This document shows positions 9,474 through 17,486 of a DNA stretch of 45,098 nt, one piece after another. The stretch is taken from positions 1 to 45,098 of the forward strand of contig CAYSLA010000008.1 of the NCBI GenBank assembly GCA_964431685.1, in the 5' to 3' direction. The translations under genes were made by a program, and so were the position numbers. The DNA is from CAYSLA01 sp964431685 (GTDB lineage Bacteria; Armatimonadota; UBA5829). The number at the start of each line of letters is the position of its first letter. The stretch's first letter is position 1. Under the pieces are notes generated by a model, which did no database searches, was not told the DNA's origin, and saw only the letters and a list, made by a program, of their open reading frames with translations.

Positions 9474-10407
9474 TTATTGCTCCTTTGATTGCCCAGGCTA
9501 TGTAGTGCAGGTCGTCTTCCGTTGTGTGTGGAAAGACGGGGGTTGTGAAGACCTGCCGGCAGACTTTGTCCGCGATCGGGCAGCCCTCTCCGGTGTATGC
9601 CAGGTTCTGGAAAGCCTCCCACGTCCATACGGCAGGGTAGTGCTTTGCCGTGCCGACTCCATACTTGCCCTTCAGATGGGCAACATACTCGGCAACTGTG
9701 AAAGAGACCTTGTCCGTGTCCAGTCGCAACACGTGTAGATGTGCCCCGTGCCCCAGATCTAGACCTGCGGGAAGTATGATTTCGGGCACATCGGAAAGCA
9801 AATCGCTAAGCATCTGCATCCGTTCCAGCTTCGCGGATATGATCCGGTCTACCTTGGCAAGCTGGGTGATCCCCACAGCGCACTGAGGCTTGGTCATGCG
9901 ATAGTTGAAGCCTATGCTCGCCACTCTGAGCGCGGCCCCTCCATAGACATACCCGAATGTCTTGAGCTGTCGGACCTTTTCAGCGAACTCTTCATCGTCC
10001 GTGGTGACCGCCCCACCCTCGCCAAGGCACGTAATGTTCTTGTTGCTCTGAAAACTGTAACACGATGCCTTGCCGCGTCCCCCGACGGGTTTGGCCCTAT
10101 ACTTCGTCCCCACTGCGTGGGCGGCATCATATATCACGGGAATGCCCGTTGCGGCCGTAATCTCGTCAAAAGCGTCGATATCACAGGCAAGCCCCCCGAA
10201 ATGAACCGGTATGATCGCCCTGGTTCGACTGGTGATACGCTCGCGCACCCTGGCAGGATCAAGGCACATTGTGACGGGATCGACATCCGCAAAGACCACT
10301 TTCGCGCCTCGCGCAACCGCGGTTCCAGCCGTACACACGAATGTTAGAGGAGTGGTAATAACCTCGTCGCCCTCACCGACACCCAGTGCCATCATGCAGC
10401 AGTCCAA
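9454..10407 (-). CDS. DegT/DnrJ/EryC1-type PLP aminotransferase, N terminus missing
   Basis: The protein has the family core: GVGEGDEVITTPLTFV, the PLP-ring Asp in VIYDAAHAVG (residue 94) and the Schiff-base Lys in FQSNKNITCLGEGGAV (K123). In complete members this lysine lies near 180-200, so about 60 N-terminal residues are absent. The reading frame extends upstream only to ...GRLGASTGGTAL before a TGA near 10464, and no ATG precedes it; TTG 10407 is the nominal start. The 5' end overlaps the 3' end of the deacetylase gene. Complete enzymes transfer an amino group to a keto-sugar. Here the gene is probably broken by a deletion or a misassembly. Confidence 0.75.
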   Translation of the reverse strand: MDCCMMALGVGEGDEVITTPLTFVCTAGTAVARGAKVVFADVDPVTMCLDPARVRERITSRTRAIIPVHFGGLACDIDAFDEITAATGIPVIYDAAHAVGTKYRAKPVGGRGKASCYSFQSNKNITCLGEGGAVTTDDEEFAEKVRQLKTFGYVYGGAALRVASIGFNYRMTKPQCAVGITQLAKVDRIISAKLERMQMLSDLLSDVPEIILPAGLDLGHGAHLHVLRLDTDKVSFTVAEYVAHLKGKYGVGTAKHYPAVWTWEAFQNLAYTGEGCPIADKVCRQVFTTPVFPHTTEDDLHYIAWAIKGAISDLSAG

Positions 10408-11093
10408 AGCTGTCCCACCTGTCGAAGCGCCGAGCCGTCCGGGCCAGCGATATCAGGCGGAGTCTCTGCCCTAACGTCTAGGAAACGGTTGGGGTCATTG
10501 TTGAAATGTGAATAGACACTCCGCTGGATAGGCATTTCATAGAGCTTCATGTCGCCGGGCACAAGTTTGTTCTTGCGCGAAGGATGATAGGGAAACCGCC
10601 AACCGCCGGCCCATCTCACGTGCTTCTCAGGCCAGTAGTTGCCTGCCGTCGACGTGCTTGTCCACTCAAAACCGGCTTCTTCCAGAGCAGGAAAAGTGAA
10701 GTGGTTTGCGCTGGAATAGCAGGCGCGGTATCCCGAGCACGGCTTGCCTGTCACGTCCTCGATATCTGCCTTAGCCATCTTGTAGAGCACAAGCTGCTCC
10801 TCGAAGGTCATCGAACCAAGCCAGGCAGGCTTCGGGGCTTTGGAATAGCGCAGACCATTGAGGTGCAGTGCAATCTCAACGCCGGCCTCTGCCATCTCCC
10901 TGAACAGCGCTCTCTGCTTGAGGGCCACATCGGGATACACAAATAGCGAGGCACCTTGCAAGACCCCAAGTTCATCCATTGTCTCGACAAAGCCGCGGAC
11001 TGATTTCTCGCCGTAGTCCATGCTCTCCGGCCCGCCGAAGATGCCCTCCGGCGGAAGTTCACAATCGATGGAGTAGTTGTAGAACACTTTCAT
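10392..11093 (-). CDS. Polysaccharide deacetylase-like (NodB fold) protein, probably C-terminally truncated
   Basis: About 233 residues with the NodB-like opening MKVFYNYSIDCELPP (Asp10 as metal ligand), ALHLNGLRY (one His of the metal site) and SGYRACYSSANHFTFPALEEAGF, typical of divergent deacetylases. These remove acetyl or formyl groups from sugars. ATG 11093 follows GGGAGG by 7 nt. The domain seems to end abruptly after RFLDVRAETPPDIAG, and the last 15 or so residues are translated out of frame from the aminotransferase region. I infer a deletion junction near 10440-10465. First structural gene of the operon, 82 bp downstream of the AraC regulator. Confidence 0.7.
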   Translation of the reverse strand: MKVFYNYSIDCELPPEGIFGGPESMDYGEKSVRGFVETMDELGVLQGASLFVYPDVALKQRALFREMAEAGVEIALHLNGLRYSKAPKPAWLGSMTFEEQLVLYKMAKADIEDVTGKPCSGYRACYSSANHFTFPALEEAGFEWTSTSTAGNYWPEKHVRWAGGWRFPYHPSRKNKLVPGDMKLYEMPIQRSVYSHFNNDPNRFLDVRAETPPDIAGPDGSALRQVGQLWTAA

Positions 11094-11175
11094 TGCCTGG
11101 CCTCCCATAGCTGCGTGTGTAACTAACTCAAGTATAGCCTTGCCGAAGCACGCAGTCTAGGAGAATATTGCCGTT

Positions 11176-12015
11176 TTATGCGGAAATCTTGCGGTAATCG
11201 GACGGTGTAACGCCCGTTCTGGCCTTGAAATCACGGTTGAACGTGGAGATATCATCGAAACCAACGCTCGTTGCGATGGCAGCCACCTTCATATCGGTTA
11301 CTTCCAAAAGATGCCTCGCAAGAGCAATCCGTTTCACTATCACATACTCCATGATGGTGATGCCGGTCTGCGCCTTGAACTGCCTGCTCAGCCAGTACTT
11401 GGACTGGTAGAACCTGGCGGAGAGCTCATCAAGAGATATATGGCTTGTGAAATCACTGTTGAGATGATCCAGCACGCGCTTGATCGTGGGGTTCAGTTCA
11501 CTGTGTTCGGCGGAGTCGACCAAACTCGACCGATGAAGAATTGTGAGGAACTTGCAGATGTCCGCTTCGACCACTCGTTTCCAATAAGGTCCCTTCTCCC
11601 TGGATTCCGCTGATATGTCTTCAAGCAGCATCCTTGCTAGAACAGCATCCTTGTCCTGCAGCACCAGATGATGGCAGCCGGCCAGCGATGAGACCATTTC
11701 TTCTACAGCAGGATCCTGGGTGACTATGCCAGTGCCCACAATAAGGTTGATTCGGCTTGCGAGCAAGCATGAACCCGGCATACGGCTGTGCACTTCGTCC
11801 CTCTGAATCAGAAGCACCGAGTTCTTGGCAAAATGGTAGAGCCTGTCTTTGATGAAGTAGTCGCCTTCGCCGTTACATATTAGCTGGAACTCCATCTCAG
11901 AGTGGCAGAAAGCCGTAGGCCTGTAGCCGGCCCCACCCTCGAAGCGTTTCACCAGCACGGGAAACTGATCGCCCGTAAATATGTGTTCTCGCAGAGCAGA
12001 TTCGTGTACGGTCAT
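11176..12015 (-). CDS. AraC-family transcriptional regulator
   Basis: The C-terminal part has two helix-turn-helix motifs in AraC order (ISLDELSARFYQSKYWLSRQFKAQTG, then MKVAAIATSVGFDDISTFNRDFKARTGVTPSDYR). The N-terminal part is a cupin-like sensing domain (HSEMEFQLICNGEGDYF). About 279 residues from ATG 12015. The frame is open to a TTG at 12117, but that codon lies upstream of the expected transcription start, and the extra residues are low in structure; ATG 12087 is another option. Same strand and immediately upstream of the eleven-gene carbohydrate cluster, so it is the likely regulator, responding to a small sugar-like ligand. Confidence 0.9.
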   Translation of the reverse strand: MTVHESALREHIFTGDQFPVLVKRFEGGAGYRPTAFCHSEMEFQLICNGEGDYFIKDRLYHFAKNSVLLIQRDEVHSRMPGSCLLASRINLIVGTGIVTQDPAVEEMVSSLAGCHHLVLQDKDAVLARMLLEDISAESREKGPYWKRVVEADICKFLTILHRSSLVDSAEHSELNPTIKRVLDHLNSDFTSHISLDELSARFYQSKYWLSRQFKAQTGITIMEYVIVKRIALARHLLEVTDMKVAAIATSVGFDDISTFNRDFKARTGVTPSDYRKISA

Positions 12016-12118
12016 AGTATGGCTTGCCTGGCCCCCCGATCGACGGCCACGAAAGCGGGGGGCACTGCTGTTTCCGGTTATCTGCATAGCCGTGGCTCGC
12101 GATAGGTAATCCAGCAAT

Positions 12119-12148
12119 AGTCTAGCGCACTAAGATAGGCGCTGGCAA
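12119..12148 (-). promoter_or_regulatory. Candidate sigma70-type promoter for the AraC gene
   Basis: On the minus strand TTGCCA (12143-12148) and TAGACT (12119-12124) are separated by 18 bp. This places transcription start near 12112 and excludes the TTG at 12117 as start codon. The motif is moderate; prediction by eye. Confidence 0.35.
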
Positions 12149-12281
12149 GGCGCCACTCTCTCTCACGGTGTTTTCACGAGCAGCAGAAGCGGTGTTGTTA
12201 CTTGGTTGCGACTTGTGATAGACTCTTGCGAGATTACCCTTCGCACGAATAAGATTGGGTTTGTATGGAACGGAAAGTGCC

Positions 12282-13235
12282 GTGAGCGTCTCAAAGTCCG
12301 CCCTGGTGACCCTTATTGCATCGGCGATCGGCCTTACGCTGTGCCTGGGCCTGCCGAATGTCTGGGCGAGCCCAGGCAAGTTCGCCCTTGGAACGGCGAT
12401 GTCATCCGGGTATGACCCCCAGGTCATTCAGATGAGATTCAATTGGGAGCCGTCCATCGGTGCTTCCAGGCACCTATGAGATATACTACCTGCCCTACAA
12501 CCCGGGAATCGACAACTTTGATGACCCCGGCACATATTTCCTGCCGACTGACTCCGCAGACAAGACCTGGCTTTCCACAGATGGATTGGGAACCGGCAAG
12601 ATGCCCGACTCGCTGCCAAGGGCTGAACTGGTGGAGATTCAGGCAAGGAATGAGTTCAACCGGTTCGACCCGATAGAACTGAATCGCAATACCGTGAGGA
12701 TACTCGGGCGTCGCATCATATTGGGGTAGAACGGGCTGCCGTCGAGCATACAGAGTAATGATCGAGAGATTCTCGCCAGCCCCGTTCAGATGGATGTGGA
12801 GACGGACGAAGGCGTGGTCTCATGGCACAGTGACGGCGTGGCAAGGGTCTTGAAACTCAAACCGGAGGTGCTGGAGCGTGATTCAGGTATGACATCGAAG
12901 ACCTTTGACTGGAAAGTGCACTCCAGGACCGAAGCCGACGGCGTTATCGACTTCAGAGTCACCATAACGGCCAAATCCAGGCAGAGAGTGCGTGACATTA
13001 GCCTGAGGGTGCCGGTCAAACAAGACGTGGCTCCATACATGATGGGCATGATCAAGAGAGGCGGGTACAGGCCAGCCAGTTGGAGCTGGTCGTGGGACAG
13101 GAACCGTGCTGAGAACATGGTCTGGCTCGGAGACGTGGACGCAGGAATGCAGATCAAGCTGTCGCACGACGATGACATCTGGACGGGTGATTTCAAACAA
13201 TTGGGGCTCCCGAAGTCGTGGGATAATCCCTCACT
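12282..13235 (+). pseudogene. Decayed secreted glycoside-hydrolase-domain protein (DUF6067-like)
   Basis: Starting at GTG 12282 there is a good signal peptide (MSVSKSALVTLIASAIGLTL, then ...NVWAS). The frame then breaks near 12450-12465 and resumes in another frame as VLPGTYEIYYLPYNPGID. It is interrupted by TAG at 12727-12729 and continues as NGLPSSIQSNDREILASP through KRGGYRPASWSWSWDRNRAENMVWLGDVDAG, typical of large glycosidase-domain proteins I associate with DUF6067/DUF4091 families. The match ends near 13235, where a different gene fragment is joined. At least three lesions make it non-functional. It is the only plus-strand coding remnant in this part of the window. Confidence 0.7.
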
Positions 13236-13582
13236 CATTCTTATTGTACGGCTATGATGACTTGTATCACTCAGCCGCGGCCTCGATCTCAGACGATGAG
13301 TTTACAGACGCTTTCGCGCTTGCCGCCGAACGCGGCGTTGGCATTGAGATCACTTTGGGGTTCCTGCCCAGGGGCGAGGATGGCTATGGGGAGATTGACG
13401 CCTCGATCGAAACGCCACTGCGCTATCTCAACCTTGCCAAACAGGCGGGCTGCAAATTCACACTTGGAAGCGATGCTCACAGCCTGAAGAAGATCCAGTA
13501 ATTGCCGCGACTGTCGTATTTCGTGGATGCCCTTGGCCTGACTGACGAAGAAATACTGTGTTGCAGGCCAAGAGTTGTGTAG
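13235..13582 (+). pseudogene. PHP-domain phosphoesterase fragment
   Basis: Reading from about 13235 gives LYGYDDLYHSAAASISDDEFTDAF, then GVGIEITLGFLP and FTLGSDAHSLKKIQ, the C-terminal part of a PHP domain (EI...GSDAH carries metal ligands). A TAA at 13499-13501 interrupts the frame, after which the same frame continues as LPRLSYFVDALGLTDEEIL to TAG 13582. The N-terminal half is missing and the fragment is joined directly to the glycosidase remnant. Clearly a relic. Confidence 0.65.
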
Positions 13583-13613
13583 ACTAACCAGGCCATCCAA
13601 CGCAGCGACCGGT

Positions 13614-13638
13614 GTATCGGGAAACTTGTTCCCGATAC
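13614..13638. repeat. Palindromic repeat, copy 1
   Basis: Perfect inverted repeat GTATCGGGAA / TTCCCGATAC around a 5-nt loop (acttg). It shares the TCGGGAA core with two further copies, one 33 bp downstream and one at 14329. Behaves like a REP-type interspersed element. Confidence 0.75.
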
Positions 13639-13646
13639 CTGGGTTA

Positions 13647-13671
13647 GTTTCGGGAACAAGATTCCCGAAAC
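13647..13671. repeat. Palindromic repeat, copy 2
   Basis: Perfect inverted repeat GTTTCGGGAA / TTCCCGAAAC with a 5-nt loop (caaga), ending 4 bp before the scaffold gap. Closely related to copies 1 and 3. Confidence 0.75.
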
Positions 13672-13675
13672 ACCC

Positions 13676-13775
13676 NNNNNNNNNNNNNNNNNNNNNNNNN
13701 NNNNNNNNNNNNNNNNNNNNNNNNNNNNNNNNNNNNNNNNNNNNNNNNNNNNNNNNNNNNNNNNNNNNNNNNNNN
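13676..13775. other. Scaffold gap of 100 N
   Basis: Exactly 100 undetermined bases directly after two palindromic repeats. A round 100-N gap is normally a placeholder, so the true distance is unknown. Confidence 0.98.
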
Positions 13776-13809
13776 AACCAAGAATACACGCGTGCCCGGC
13801 GTACTGCAC

Positions 13810-13838
13810 GAGCGGGCGCGTCGATGACGCGCCCGCTC
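13810..13838. repeat. Perfect 13-bp-arm GC hairpin
   Basis: GAGCGGGCGCGTC and its exact reverse complement are separated by only GAT. It could form a very stable stem-loop in either transcript. No T-run follows on either strand, so it is not a canonical intrinsic terminator; a terminator or an element end is possible. Confidence 0.6.
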
Positions 13839-14328
13839 TCCTATCACGAACTTGTCTTGCCCACCCGCCGTAGGAGCTCTATGCCGCACCAATCAAACGG
13901 CGCCCATACCGACGGAGAAATTATCCTACCTCCTACTTTCCAGACACCGGCAGAACTATTGGGCAAACGCTGGAAGCGTAAGCTTGCTTATATCGCCAGA
14001 CCTTCGGCAACCCGGCCAACTCACTTCATCACCGAACTCGACGCCTGCCTTTCACCAGGAATCGAGGTGCAACATTCAGCTCGTGAGTCCCGTAGGTTTT
14101 GCGCCACCCGGTCACCCGGGTTTTGCCCTTCTCGGTGTCTTGTATTACCGCGAGACCAACCAATCGGTAAGCCGCCTCAACCAGACACGCCCAGGATTCA
14201 ACCATCTGGTTTCTGAATCAAATGGCTCAATACTGGACGCCCCTCGGCATCAGCTCGCCATCTCTGCTGTCTCCTGGCGCACAGGTGCTTACCTCACCTG
14301 TCGTCCGAACCGCCCCAGCCTACTTGCC

Positions 14329-14352
14329 GTTTCGGGAACGAGTTCCCGAAAC
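14329..14352. repeat. Palindromic repeat, copy 3
   Basis: Perfect 11-bp arms GTTTCGGGAAC / GTTCCCGAAAC around a central GA. Same family as the copies at 13614 and 13647. Confidence 0.75.
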
Positions 14353-14382
14353 ACCGTCAAACACCAGCCTTGGGGTTTCGCC

Positions 14383-14404
14383 GGGCGCCGATTCCTCGGC
14401 GCCC
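14383..14404. repeat. Perfect 9-bp-arm GC hairpin
   Basis: GGGCGCCGA / TCGGCGCCC around ttcc, 31 bp after palindromic repeat copy 3 and about 120 bp downstream of the rluD stop. It may help end the rluD transcript, but there is no T-run. Confidence 0.45.
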
Positions 14405-14521
14405 CTGCGAACAGTTCGGAATCTACTCCGATCAAACTAAACGCCATATTCACTTGTTCGCTATTCATTTGTCTTACACTATGGTTTTGCCATCCCAGAG
14501 GCTCTACGCGTGCTGATGGAA

Positions 14522-15502
14522 TTACCTGATTCGCAACAGGCCTATCAGATCGACCATATTCTGCGGAATCTCAGCCTCGAACGACATGGCCTCTCCCGTG
14601 ACCGGATGGCTGAATGACAGGGCTCGTGCGTGCAGAGCCTGACCACGCAACTCGTGGATCAGCCGACTGATCTCCAACTGAGCGGCTTTCGAGTAGCCGA
14701 CCGGAACGGATCTCTTGAGCCCGCCATAGACAGGGTCGCCAACCACCGGATGACCAATGAACGAACAGTGCACCCTGATCTGATGCGTTCTACCAGTGTC
14801 CAGTTTCGCCTGAAGCAGCGTGAAGCCGAGAAATCGCTCGGTGACATTCAGATGGGTCACGGCCTCTCGAGAGGTGTATCTGTCCGTGTCGCGGATAACC
14901 GACATCTTTTGGCGGTCGCTGGGATGGCGTCCGATGGGAGCATCAACGAGGGCTTCGTTGAACTTTGTCTCACCCCAGACAAGCGCAGTGTATAGGCGAC
15001 TGGCTGTTCTTTCCTGGATCTGTTTCTGAAGTGAAGCGTGCGCGACGTCGCTCTTTGCCACAACGATCAACCCGGAAGTGTCCTTATCCAACCGGTGGAC
15101 TATACCAGGGCGTTCTTCGCCTCCAATGCCCGATAGGTCGTCCGTGTGGGCAAGCACAGCGTTCACGAGCGTTCCAGTGGGAGATCCGGGGGCCGGGTGC
15201 ACTGTCATACCCTTGGCCTTGTTGACCACAATGATGTGATCGTCTTCATAGCGGACATCGAGCGGAATGGCCTCCGGGCGAATGTCGGTAGGCTCCAGTT
15301 GAGGAACAGTAACGTGCACAACGTCACCGGCAGACACTCGGTACCCCGCACGTGTGCTGCTACCGTTTACGAGCACATGCCCGCCATCGATTAGTTTCCG
15401 CACAAAGGAGCGTGAGATTTCCGGCAAGCGCGAAACCACAAACACATCAAGGCGCTCAGCGGTATTGTCGTCGCACGAAAGATTGTAGGTCTGCTCACTC
15501 AC
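14522..15502 (-). CDS. rluD: 23S rRNA pseudouridine synthase, RluA/RluD family
   Basis: The 326-residue protein has an N-terminal S4 RNA-binding domain (RLDVFVVSRLPEISRSFVRK, then GHVLVNG), followed by the pseudouridine synthase domain with the signature IVHRLDKDTSGL, whose D139 is the catalytic Asp, and RTHQIRVHCSFIGHPVVGDPVYGG. Length fits RluD, which makes pseudouridines in helix 69 of 23S rRNA. The assignment to RluD rather than another RluA member is from the S4 domain and length. The start is GTG 15502 with a weak ribosome site. A structured leader with a terminator lies directly upstream. Confidence 0.9.
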   Translation of the reverse strand: MSEQTYNLSCDDNTAERLDVFVVSRLPEISRSFVRKLIDGGHVLVNGSSTRAGYRVSAGDVVHVTVPQLEPTDIRPEAIPLDVRYEDDHIIVVNKAKGMTVHPAPGSPTGTLVNAVLAHTDDLSGIGGEERPGIVHRLDKDTSGLIVVAKSDVAHASLQKQIQERTASRLYTALVWGETKFNEALVDAPIGRHPSDRQKMSVIRDTDRYTSREAVTHLNVTERFLGFTLLQAKLDTGRTHQIRVHCSFIGHPVVGDPVYGGLKRSVPVGYSKAAQLEISRLIHELRGQALHARALSFSHPVTGEAMSFEAEIPQNMVDLIGLLRIR

Positions 15503-15542
15503 ACAAAGGGGTTAGCCGGCAGAAGCATTAATACCTGCATGC

Positions 15543-15604
15543 AAAGAAAAGAGCCAAGTTACCTGGAATCGAAGTTACCCCGAACTTCCAAGCCCGCCTG
15601 GCTC
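15543..15604 (-). terminator. Intrinsic terminator between the leader RNA and rluD
   Basis: Minus strand: GAGCCA pairs with TGGCTC, with an inner stem GAAGTT/AACTTC. The outer stem is followed directly by TTTTCTTT (15543-15550). It lies about 40 nt before the rluD start, so it would stop transcription before rluD unless an alternative fold prevents it. Confidence 0.55.
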
Positions 15605-15735
15605 ACGTCCGCCGTCCGATATCGGACTAATGGTATAGGAGAAGGACCTTACTGATCCTCCGTAGGAGCTGAACTTCGCAGACTTAGTCAAGTCCGTGTG
15701 GAGCAGCCAGTTCCCAACCACCAGATAACTGACCG
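15543..15735 (-). ncRNA. Candidate structured leader or small RNA upstream of rluD
   Basis: Read on the minus strand, the segment folds by eye as a multibranch structure. P1 pairs AGTTATCTGG (15721-15730) with CCAGGTAACT (15557-15566), with one G-U pair. P2 pairs CTGGCT (15705-15710) with AGCCAG (15598-15603). Hairpins lie at 15681-15694 (GACTT/AAGTC), 15658-15668 (CTCC/GGAG), 15614-15627 (GTCCGAT/ATCGGAC) and 15571-15588 (GAAGTT/AACTTC). P1 and P2 use strands that otherwise form the terminator at 15543-15604, so the two folds exclude each other. The length is also 6S-RNA-like, but no 6S consensus was recognised. Confidence 0.4.
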
Positions 15736-15887
15736 GACATTATTATTATTCCCCAATTCACCACGTTTATCCTTCCTATTCCGACACATTTTTCTGCGCT
15801 GATCTACACCGCAGAAGACTATGCAGGAAACGCATCGGCCCATCGCTAAACGGTCAGTATTGCAGGATATGTATCTTCAGAGGTAAT

Positions 15888-17486
15888 ATGGGCGGTCGTC
15901 AGGTGTCAGGTGAGATGAAAGTTGAGACACGCTGGGTAGTAGGGCTCGACATCTCCACTCAGAGCGTAAGCGCACTGCTCGTGGGTATAGAATCGGCCGA
16001 CAAAGATGTCTGCAGGCTTCTGTTGGACATCAATGCGCGTGCGCACGCTTCGTTCCCGTCGGAGTCTTCCAGGAAAGATCCTGACTGCTGGGTCGACATG
16101 CTGGCAGACCTCATCAGAGACCTGAAAGCGCGTCATTGTGAAACCAGTCTCGTAGAATCCATAGGAGTAAGCACAACCTTTCCCGGAACATTTCCCATTC
16201 TGGACGATGGCAAGGTTAAGGCGTCCGCTGTAAGGCTCTATGACAATCAAGACGTTGGGGCTCTTGATGTCAACGACGGCGTCCCGCCCATTGTTGAGCA
16301 CACCACCGCCAATCGTGTGTGGCCTGGGACGATGCTTGCCGCCGTTTGCTCGCTGCTGGAGAGCGGCCAACTGAACCTATCGGATACTGCTGCAATCCTG
16401 CCCTGCAATACGGCGTTCGCCTACACACTTCTGTCGAGGGCGGGATGCTGTCCGGACCCCCGCGCCCTGCCCTCTGACTTCACGAATACAGTCATAGGAT
16501 GCCTGTACGACGCGCACAGCTACAAACCCGTTCCAGAACCGGTTGCACATCTCATCAAGAACGTCACGGGTTCGGACGCTGGCGACAGTCTCTCCAGAAT
16601 GCTACCGAGGGCAAAGCCCAGTTGGACAAACGTCATAGACGATGAGTGCGTCTCGCGCGTTGCGTCTCTGCTCGATCTGCCCCGGCTTCAGGCAGTCAGC
16701 ATCGGATGCGGAGACAGCGCGCTGGGAACGCTGCCCTTCGCTGCGCGGTCAAACCAGATCGTCAACGTGAGAGGGTCAAGTGATACGCCAATTGCCACTA
16801 TCGACCACCTCCGTCAGGCTGGATCAAGACGAGAAAACGTGCTTCACTTTCCGACCGCGTACTGCGCTGACCCCGGACGCGACCATTGGCACGTGGCCGC
16901 ACCGATTCTGCGTACAGGCCGAGTCTGGGATTGGGTGAAATCGCTCAGAGGCGGTGAAGGCGAACTAGACGCAGATTCCAGGCTTGAGACCCTGGCTCGT
17001 GAGGCGTTTCTGAGAACGCCGCCACAGTCGCGTCTCGGTTTTACGGGTTCTCTTGGGGGTGAAAGAGCCCCATTGTGGGAACCTGACGCGACCGCCTCAA
17101 TAGCAGGGTTGAGACCCAGCCACGGGATTGGCGATATTGCCCTGGCCGCACTGATTAACCTGTCCAATCGGCTGGCCCAGTGTGTCGACGTGATACGAGA
17201 GCGCTATGACAGCGATTTTGATGAGATGATACTCGCGGGCGGCCCCACGGCAAACAGCCTCTGGAACTGGATAACTCAGACGACGCTGGGGCTTCGCGTG
17301 CGAGTTACGCCGTTCACCGACTCAACTCTGCTGGGTGCGGCAATCCTTGGCTATGGTTCGCTCGCATCGCTTACGTCGACGCCGAAAGACGTAGCCGACC
17401 TCATCCGCGACACAGCAGAGCTGGCGTCCACGCACGAACTGGTGTCTCCGAAGCCCGTAGAGCGGCCGTCGTGGCTTCCGGACTAA
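15888..17486 (+). CDS. FGGY-family carbohydrate kinase
   Basis: The 532-residue protein has the FGGY N-terminal phosphate motif VVGLDISTQSVSALL (D21), the candidate catalytic Asp in SIGCGDSALGTL (D276) and the C-terminal ATP-binding segment MILAGGPTANSLWNWITQTTLG. It phosphorylates a sugar such as a pentulose or polyol; the xylulokinase-like layout does not fix the substrate. ATG 15888 has AGAGGTAAT upstream, and ATG 15915 with AGGTGAG is an alternative. It is divergent from rluD and its stop overlaps that of the convergent VWA gene by 4 bp, with no terminator visible between them. Confidence 0.85.
   Translation: MGGRQVSGEMKVETRWVVGLDISTQSVSALLVGIESADKDVCRLLLDINARAHASFPSESSRKDPDCWVDMLADLIRDLKARHCETSLVESIGVSTTFPGTFPILDDGKVKASAVRLYDNQDVGALDVNDGVPPIVEHTTANRVWPGTMLAAVCSLLESGQLNLSDTAAILPCNTAFAYTLLSRAGCCPDPRALPSDFTNTVIGCLYDAHSYKPVPEPVAHLIKNVTGSDAGDSLSRMLPRAKPSWTNVIDDECVSRVASLLDLPRLQAVSIGCGDSALGTLPFAARSNQIVNVRGSSDTPIATIDHLRQAGSRRENVLHFPTAYCADPGRDHWHVAAPILRTGRVWDWVKSLRGGEGELDADSRLETLAREAFLRTPPQSRLGFTGSLGGERAPLWEPDATASIAGLRPSHGIGDIALAALINLSNRLAQCVDVIRERYDSDFDEMILAGGPTANSLWNWITQTTLGLRVRVTPFTDSTLLGAAILGYGSLASLTSTPKDVADLIRDTAELASTHELVSPKPVERPSWLPD

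Larger units (their letters stand above)
13583..14521. other. Non-coding stretch with a gap and several hairpins
   Basis: About 0.94 kb with no convincing gene on either strand. Open frames here have no domain-like segments and no ribosome sites. It holds three copies of a palindromic repeat (13614-13638, 13647-13671, 14329-14352), two other perfect GC hairpins (13810-13838, 14383-14404) and a scaffold gap. It looks like decayed intergenic DNA between the relics and rluD. Confidence 0.6.

Noticed and set aside
13852..14529. Plus-strand open frame of 225 codons in the intergenic region
   Set aside because: No ribosome site, no domain-like segment, and the composition is Pro/Ser-rich as expected for random GC-rich sequence; it also crosses two hairpins.
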